From positions 310,001-374,000 of the forward strand of contig NZ_NFLV01000001.1 of assembly GCF_002161065.1 (NCBI RefSeq): a stretch of DNA of 64,000 bases, in the 5' to 3' direction. Each line of letters opens with the position of its first letter. Position 1 is the first letter of the stretch. Both the position numbers and the translations under genes were made by a program. Source of the DNA: Eubacterium sp. An11. GTDB taxonomy: Bacteria; Bacillota; Clostridia; Lachnospirales; Lachnospiraceae. Positions 59,566-64,000 of this stretch are shown here, piece after piece. The notes under the pieces are model-generated. The model ran no database searches. It saw only the letters and a list, made by a program, of their open reading frames with translations, and was not told the DNA's origin.

Positions 59566-60604
59566 ATTTCTGACCGCAGTTGGGACAGAAGTTAGCTCCG
59601 CTTACTTTCTGACCGCAGTTCGGACAGAAGTTCGGCCTGGAACTCTGTGTGCCGTCAGGTGTTTCTCCCGGGAACTGTACCGTTCCGGTGCCGTTTCCCG
59701 CCCCGAAACTTCCGGCGCCCGGCTGATCGCCCGCCGCTGCCGCAGAGCCTCCCTGCTGTGTCTGGGTCATCTGGTTCACAATCTGCTGTCCCATCATCAT
59801 CCCCATCTGCATAGACGCCATGTCCGCAGCCATCTGACCGCCCTGGCCCTGCCCTTTTGTCATGGAATCAAGCACCGCCATCTGCTGATAGCGGTTCATA
59901 TCTCCCACCATGCTCTGGCCTGCCACCTTATTGATCATCTCCTGAATCTCTTCCGGATAGCTGACGGCATTGATCTGAAATCCGGTCATAGAAAGACCGA
60001 TATCCGAAAGTTCCCGGTCCAGATCCGCCATGATCCCCCGGGAAATCTCGGAGGCGTTGGCCTGGAGATTAAACATATCTTTGCCTTCTTTTACCATCCA
60101 CTGGAGAAGCAGCTGATCCAGATGAGACAGCACCCGGTCTCTCACTTCCTCAGTGGTAAACTGCTTCTTAATGCCCGCAACTTTCTCAATGAGCACCTCA
60201 TAATCCCCCACCTTAAACTGGAAGGTACCGTTGGCGCGGACCGGCATTCCTCCCGGCAGCGATGGATGTGGGAGATTTACCGCGTTTTTGGTGCCCCACT
60301 TCATATTGAATTCTTTTGTGTTGACAAAGAGCACTTCCGCCCGCAGGCCGCTGTTAAAACCGAAGCGGAACCCCTTTAGCGTGGAAAGGAAGGGGATGAT
60401 ATCCGATTCAATATCATAGTTCCCTTCTTCTTTAAAAATTCCTTCGGTCTTTCCGTTATACATGAAAATCGCATCCTGACCCGGACGGATGATCAGCCGG
60501 GATCCCCGTTTAATCTCATCATTGTTCCATTTATAAAAAATAACGTCGTCTCTCGTCTCCTGCCATTCCACCACGTTGGCAAATTGTCCGCTGAAAAGTC
60601 CCAT
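59561..60604 (-). CDS. SPFH-domain protein with C-terminal double zinc ribbon
   Basis: 347 residues from the ATG at 60604. The N-terminal ~215 residues are an SPFH/virion-core-like domain (VVEWQETRDDVIFYKW start, VLFVNTKEFNMKWGT ~90, YEVLIEKVAGIKKQF ~130, LDRELSDIGLSMTGFQINAV ~185). A Met/Gln-rich helical region and a Gly/Ala-rich linker follow. The end has two CPNCGQK motifs (FCPNCGQKVSGANFCPNCGQ), i.e. two half zinc knuckles. SPFH proteins form membrane-associated rings; the role of this bacterial subfamily is unknown. Confidence 0.85.
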   Translation of the reverse strand: MGLFSGQFANVVEWQETRDDVIFYKWNNDEIKRGSRLIIRPGQDAIFMYNGKTEGIFKEEGNYDIESDIIPFLSTLKGFRFGFNSGLRAEVLFVNTKEFNMKWGTKNAVNLPHPSLPGGMPVRANGTFQFKVGDYEVLIEKVAGIKKQFTTEEVRDRVLSHLDQLLLQWMVKEGKDMFNLQANASEISRGIMADLDRELSDIGLSMTGFQINAVSYPEEIQEMINKVAGQSMVGDMNRYQQMAVLDSMTKGQGQGGQMAADMASMQMGMMMGQQIVNQMTQTQQGGSAAAAGDQPGAGSFGAGNGTGTVQFPGETPDGTQSSRPNFCPNCGQKVSGANFCPNCGQKL

Positions 60605-60739
60605 ATGATCCTCCCATCTGCTGTTTATTCTCATTCTGTATTCCGGTTCCGTCCATGACTTTTCTCTTCGCCGCCCGGCTTCCGGTCTCAGGTTCTCTGC
60701 CGGTTTTTCAGTCCTGACGGCTGTCATGACGGTACCCCA

Positions 60740-60768
60740 ATTATACAATACCCGGCCCGGGATGTCAC
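60740..60768 (-). promoter_or_regulatory. Promoter of the SPFH-like gene
   Basis: On the minus strand GTGACA (60768-60763) and TATAAT (60745-60740) are 17 bases apart, giving a leader of about 130 bases. The 393-base gap 60605-60997 otherwise holds the divergent promoter at 60875-60903 and no gene I can support. Confidence 0.65.
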
Positions 60769-60874
60769 GTTTTTCTGTCGTCCGCTGACGGTACGTTTCC
60801 GGTCCGAAAGGCCTTTTCTTTTTAAAGAAATTCCCATGGAATTTTATGTGGAATAAAAATATTTTCACTTTTTC

Positions 60875-60903
60875 TTGTCATCTGGTAATAAAAACAATAT
60901 AAT
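60875..60903 (+). promoter_or_regulatory. Promoter of the DUF1836 gene
   Basis: TTGTCA (60875-60880) and TATAAT (60898-60903) with a 17-base spacer, about 95 bases before the DUF1836 start. Confidence 0.75.
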
Positions 60904-60997
60904 ATAGCTATCATGTCCCAGCAGAATCCGCTATCACAGGGATATGTCCCATTGCATTTATCAAAAGGAAAACACTTGAATATATGGAGGCGATTTT

Positions 60998-61642
60998 TTG
61001 AATAAAGATACAAATGACTGGCTGCATTCCCTGCTGCAGGTGACCGCCATTCCATCGGCGGATATTCCAAATATTGACCTGTACATGGACCAGATTACCA
61101 CTTTTATGGACACTCATCTGGCAGACTCCAGAAGATACCCTGACGATAAGATCATGACCAAGACCATGATCAATAATTACACGAAAAATCATCTTCTTCC
61201 ACCTTCGGTGAAGAAAAAATATTCCCGGGAACATATTTTTCTCCTCCTTCTCATCTACCGGCTGAAAAATATGCTGTCCATCACGGATATCCAGAGTATT
61301 CTGGAACCTCTGACCACAGAATATTTTCCGGAAAATAAAGAGACGGGGCTTTCTCTCAAAGAAATCTATGACAAGCTTCTCTCTGAAACCTCTGAGAGAC
61401 ATCCCGGTATCGAAGAACAGATCCTGACGGACTGGGAGAATTCCAGAGATTCCTTCGCTGATCATTCACTTTCTGAAGAAGACGCTCAGTATCTGGACGA
61501 CCTGGTTTTCATTTATAAGCTCTGCTACGATATCTATGTGCGCAAGCAGGCCATCGAAAAAATCATTGATTACCGCCGTCAGAAAAATATTTCAGCGGAA
61601 AAAAAGTCAAAAAAAGCAGCCAAAAATAATAAAGAATCCTAG
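60998..61642 (+). CDS. DUF1836 domain protein (putative MerR-like DNA-binding regulator)
   Basis: 214 residues. DUF1836 region ~25-150: DIPNIDLYMDQITTFMDTHL, MTKTMINNYTKNHLLPPSVK (winged-helix recognition part) and YSREHIFLLLLIYRLKNMLS. These proteins are thought to be regulators related to MerR. The C-terminal helix is strongly basic (EKKSKKAAKNNKES). TTG start at 60998 behind GGAGGCG. Targets unknown. Confidence 0.85.
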   Translation: MNKDTNDWLHSLLQVTAIPSADIPNIDLYMDQITTFMDTHLADSRRYPDDKIMTKTMINNYTKNHLLPPSVKKKYSREHIFLLLLIYRLKNMLSITDIQSILEPLTTEYFPENKETGLSLKEIYDKLLSETSERHPGIEEQILTDWENSRDSFADHSLSEEDAQYLDDLVFIYKLCYDIYVRKQAIEKIIDYRRQKNISAEKKSKKAAKNNKES

Positions 61643-61644
61643 AA

Positions 61645-61715
61645 ATAAAAAGTACAGCTTTTGCTGCCGGCCGGTTCAGCGGTCACAGGCAGAAGCTGTA
61701 CTCTTTTTCATCCGG
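61645..61715. terminator. Bidirectional terminator between DUF1836 and YerC genes
   Basis: AAAGTACAGCTT (from 61650) pairs with AAGCTGTACT (to ~61704), enclosing a second GC-rich hairpin (CTGCCGGCCGGTTCAGCGG), followed by CTTTTT. It separates two convergent genes. Confidence 0.75.
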
Positions 61716-61754
61716 GGATTATTTTTTAGAAGCGCCTGGTTCTCGGAAGGACCG

Positions 61755-62069
61755 TTACCGGTCTCCTTCTCCGGCGCCCTCCTTTTCTTTCAGGCGGCGG
61801 ATGATGAGATCATATCCGTCTGTTCCATAGTTTAAACAGCGGTTGACCCGGCTGATGGTGGCCGTGGACGCTCCTGTCTCCTCCGCCACCTCATTGTACG
61901 TCCGGTGTTCTCTTAACATATTGGCCACTTCAAATCTCTGTCCGAGAGAAAGCAGCTCATTGATGGTGCATAAATCCTCAAAAAACGCGTAACATTCTTC
62001 CACATTTTCCAGACAGAGAACACCCTTTAACAGCTTCTCCACCTCCGGTGTATGTACATTTTTTCCCAT
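61755..62069 (-). CDS. YerC/YecD family TrpR-like repressor
   Basis: 104 residues. Family start VEKLLKGVLCLENVEECYAF, then DLCTINELLSLGQRFEVANM and the HTH TYNEVAEETGASTATISRVN (~60-79), closing with LNYGTDGYDLII. Related to the Trp repressor, but the ligand and targets are not known. It lies 12 bases downstream of the PHP-domain gene and is probably co-transcribed. Confidence 0.93.
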   Translation of the reverse strand: MGKNVHTPEVEKLLKGVLCLENVEECYAFFEDLCTINELLSLGQRFEVANMLREHRTYNEVAEETGASTATISRVNRCLNYGTDGYDLIIRRLKEKEGAGEGDR

Positions 62070-62081
62070 ATTGCTTTCCCC

Positions 62082-62804
62082 CTATTCCTGATATTTTAAA
62101 TTGATATATTCTTTAAACGCATCGACGGAACGATTCACGATGAGTTCCTCCGGAAAATCCAGATCCCGGATCAGCTCCTCAGAAAAATCCCGGCGTCCCA
62201 CATCAGAAAATACATGGGCGTCGCTGTTCATGATCACCGGCTGTCCGTATTCCTTACAAAGCTCCAGCATGGTGATCAGATTCCCCCGGGTATTCTTTCT
62301 GGAACCCGCGGGATTGAGCGAATTATTATTGACCTCCAGAAGCGTGTGCGTCTCCTTCGCCGCCTCCACCACAGGCTCATAATCCAGCGGATAAATACCG
62401 TCGTCGGGATGACCGATGATATCGATCATCGGATTACGGATGGCCCCCAGCACCGCCCGGGTATTCTCCTCCTTCGTTCCGGGAAGAATACACACGCTGT
62501 GCAGGCTGGCGATCTTTATGTCAAGCTGACGCATCACATGATCATCCAGATCCACATGGCCGTCATAATCTATAATATTAAGCTCTGCGCCCAGCATCAC
62601 TTCTATACCGCATAGCGATCTCGGCACCACCTTCAGGTTGCGAAAATACATATTACTGCAGCTTCCCGGCATCATCGGCGCATGTTCCGTGATCCCCAGA
62701 AGTTTCAGTCCTTTCTCAAATCCGGCTCTCGCCATCTCCATCATGCTGTTATAGGCATGTCCGCTGGCAATTGTATGTGTATGCACATCCAGTAAATAAT
62801 CCAT
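62082..62804 (-). CDS. PHP-domain phosphoesterase (YcdX-like)
   Basis: 240 residues from the ATG at 62804 behind AAGGAG. Metal-binding motifs of PHP enzymes: YLLDVHTHTIASGHAYN (HTH, ~3-19), GITEHAPMMPG (~40), LGAELNIIDYDGHVDLDD (~71), IGHPDDGIYP (~131) and SDAHVFSDVG (~191). Probably a trinuclear-metal phosphatase of the YcdX group; substrate unknown. Confidence 0.92.
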   Translation of the reverse strand: MDYLLDVHTHTIASGHAYNSMMEMARAGFEKGLKLLGITEHAPMMPGSCSNMYFRNLKVVPRSLCGIEVMLGAELNIIDYDGHVDLDDHVMRQLDIKIASLHSVCILPGTKEENTRAVLGAIRNPMIDIIGHPDDGIYPLDYEPVVEAAKETHTLLEVNNNSLNPAGSRKNTRGNLITMLELCKEYGQPVIMNSDAHVFSDVGRRDFSEELIRDLDFPEELIVNRSVDAFKEYINLKYQE

Positions 62805-62903
62805 ATTGACTCCTTCCATACCCTTTCTTTTTCAAAGCATTCTCACCAGTACATTAGTATAGCACAAAAAGGAAAAGTTTGCCCGTTTTTGTGGAAATTT
62901 TCC

Positions 62904-63003
62904 GTCATCGTTCAGCCATGACATCTCAGAAAGGCAAAAGAGCTTACGAAAATAAACTTTCGACGCTTCTTCTGTGTTTCCCGGCGCATGGCTGAACTGT
63001 TAC
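62904..63003. repeat. Dispersed inverted-repeat element, copy 2
   Basis: GTCATCGTTCAGCCATG (62904-62920) and CATGGCTGAACTGTTAC (62987-63003) are complementary over the inner 11 bases. The minus strand reads GTAACAGTTCAGCCATGCGC, matching 18 of 20 positions in copy 1 at 31531-31608. The centre (66 bases) differs from that of copy 1. Confidence 0.65.
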
Positions 63004-63024
63004 AATTTTTCCCGGGGATTTTCT

Positions 63025-63972
63025 TTACGCCAGATCCTGATAGGTCTGATCGAGTGTCTCACAGGAAAGGTGCAGGCGCTGCTTTTCCTCCGCGCTTAAA
63101 GAAAGCTCGATGATGCGGCTGACGCCCATACGGTTGACGACGCAGGGAATTCCGATGAAAACGCCTTTTTCCCCGTACTCCCCCTGCAGGAGAGCGGAAA
63201 CTGTGAGCACACTGTACTCATTGCCGAAAATCGCCTTGGTGATTCTTGCCATGGCCATGCCGATGCCGTAATAGGTGGCCCGCTTGGCCTCGATGATTTT
63301 GTAGGCGGCCATGCGGACCTCCTCCTCGATCTCCAGCAGTTCCTGAAAATGACAGCCTTCGGTCTCACTGCACAGATCAAAGATCGGTTTCGTGGCCATC
63401 ATCGCCTGGCTCCATGGCACAAACTCGCTGTCTCCGTGTTCTCCCATGACGTAGGCGTGCATATTTCTCGGATCAATGATAAATTTCTCTCCCAGCAGGT
63501 AACGGAGCCTTGCTGTGTCCAGCGCCGTTCCGGTTCCCACCACCCTTCCCGGAGGAAATCCGCTGATCTCATAGACAATCCTCGCCATGATATCCACCGG
63601 ATTGGTAGCCACCAGAAAGATGCCATGGAAACCGCTCTCCAATACCGGTTCGAGAATAGACCGGAAGACTTTGCGGTTCTCTTTCAGAAGATCCAGACGA
63701 CTTTGTCCCTCTTTCTGGGGAAGCCCTGCCGTCAGCACCACCAAATCTGCATCCCGGCAGTCCTTATAATCTCCCGCATAGATTTCCATATTGCCGCCGC
63801 TGAAAGCCACGCCGTGATTTAAGTCCATGGCCTCTCCCTCGGCTCTCTTTTTATCAATATCGATCAAAACCAATTCGTCACATAAATTCTGATTGAGGAG
63901 GGCATAGGCGTAACTCATGCCCACCATGCCGGTTCCCACCAGCACGATTTTTCTTTTATCGTCACCCTTCAC
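63025..63972 (-). CDS. ldh: L-lactate dehydrogenase
   Basis: 315 residues from the GTG at 63972, chosen because AGGAGGT lies seven bases upstream. NAD-binding IVLVGTGMVGMSYAYAL (~9-25), substrate loop LTAGLPQKEGQSRLDLL with Gln where malate dehydrogenases have Arg, NPVDIM (~125) and the catalytic His in VMGEHGDSEFVPWS (~178). It reduces pyruvate to L-lactate and regenerates NAD+. A gene of this type is a usual Rex target, but the promoter lies at the window edge. Confidence 0.95.
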   Translation of the reverse strand: MKGDDKRKIVLVGTGMVGMSYAYALLNQNLCDELVLIDIDKKRAEGEAMDLNHGVAFSGGNMEIYAGDYKDCRDADLVVLTAGLPQKEGQSRLDLLKENRKVFRSILEPVLESGFHGIFLVATNPVDIMARIVYEISGFPPGRVVGTGTALDTARLRYLLGEKFIIDPRNMHAYVMGEHGDSEFVPWSQAMMATKPIFDLCSETEGCHFQELLEIEEEVRMAAYKIIEAKRATYYGIGMAMARITKAIFGNEYSVLTVSALLQGEYGEKGVFIGIPCVVNRMGVSRIIELSLSAEEKQRLHLSCETLDQTYQDLA

Positions 63973-64000
63973 GCAGCACGACCTCCTTCCCAATGGATTC

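Overview
The window reads as chromosomal DNA of an anaerobic, low-to-moderate GC Firmicute, most likely a gut Lachnospiraceae (Blautia, Dorea or Mediterraneibacter type). This is inferred from gene content: HydF for [FeFe]-hydrogenase maturation, a Feo iron locus with DUF3793 plus flavodoxin, rubrerythrin, DUF5688 and DUF1836 proteins, Rex, and the ylxM-ffh-rpsP-khpA-rimM-trmD-rplS cluster. No species can be named from the sequence alone.

Layout. 1-8.7 kb (+ strand): the end of an OmpR-type response regulator, two paralogous secreted proteins with a Big_2-like domain and extremely Asp-rich tails, a TrkA/TrkH potassium uptake pair, a DUF1624-like membrane protein, and a membrane-bound degenerate-GGDEF/EAL c-di-GMP phosphodiesterase. 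8.8-13 kb is a decaying accessory patch: a MATE pump with a frameshift behind a leader terminator, a MerR regulator beside a second MATE gene with an internal deletion, and an AbrB-type antitoxin beside a truncated PIN toxin. 13.1-17.7 kb is an iron regulon: DUF3793 and flavodoxin, then two FeoA genes, FeoB and a divergent Fur-family protein. Three of its promoters share a palindrome related to TTAGTATTTACTAA. 17.9-19.6 kb holds hydF and an orphan Hpt protein, followed by an IS3-family element (19.62-21.34 kb) that uses a -1 frameshift.

From about 21 kb nearly all genes lie on the minus strand. 21.4-32.3 kb holds a nucleoside phosphorylase, an internally deleted FMN-reductase remnant, three GNAT acetyltransferases, a CorC-type membrane protein, nitroreductase, YebC, an aminotransferase, a solitary MazF, the bifunctional NAD(P)HX repair enzyme and Rex. 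An ABC-F ATPase is on the plus strand at 32.6-34.5 kb. 34.9-47.1 kb is a dense housekeeping run (read right to left: ylxM, ffh, rpsP, khpA, rimM, trmD, rplS, signal peptidase, rbgA, signal peptidase, rnhB, yraN, pgeF, DUF512, der, plsY) covering protein export, ribosome and tRNA maturation and phospholipid synthesis. 47.4-55.6 kb holds rubrerythrin, RarA, a histidine phosphatase, a cold-shock protein, an AI-2E-type permease, DUF5688, a lipoprotein, DUF378 and an acyltransferase. Nine tRNA genes occupy 55.7-56.6 kb and include a duplicated Gly-Pro pair. The last part carries a PcrA helicase, an SPFH/zinc-ribbon protein, DUF1836, a YerC/TrpR-like repressor, a PHP-domain protein and L-lactate dehydrogenase.

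No complete new defence or biosynthetic system is evident. The most interesting unexplained signals are a nested inverted-repeat element at 34719-34935, a dispersed imperfect palindrome present in two copies (31531-31608 and 62904-63003), the shared operator of the iron genes, the Asp-rich secreted pair, and three consecutive hairpins upstream of pcrA.
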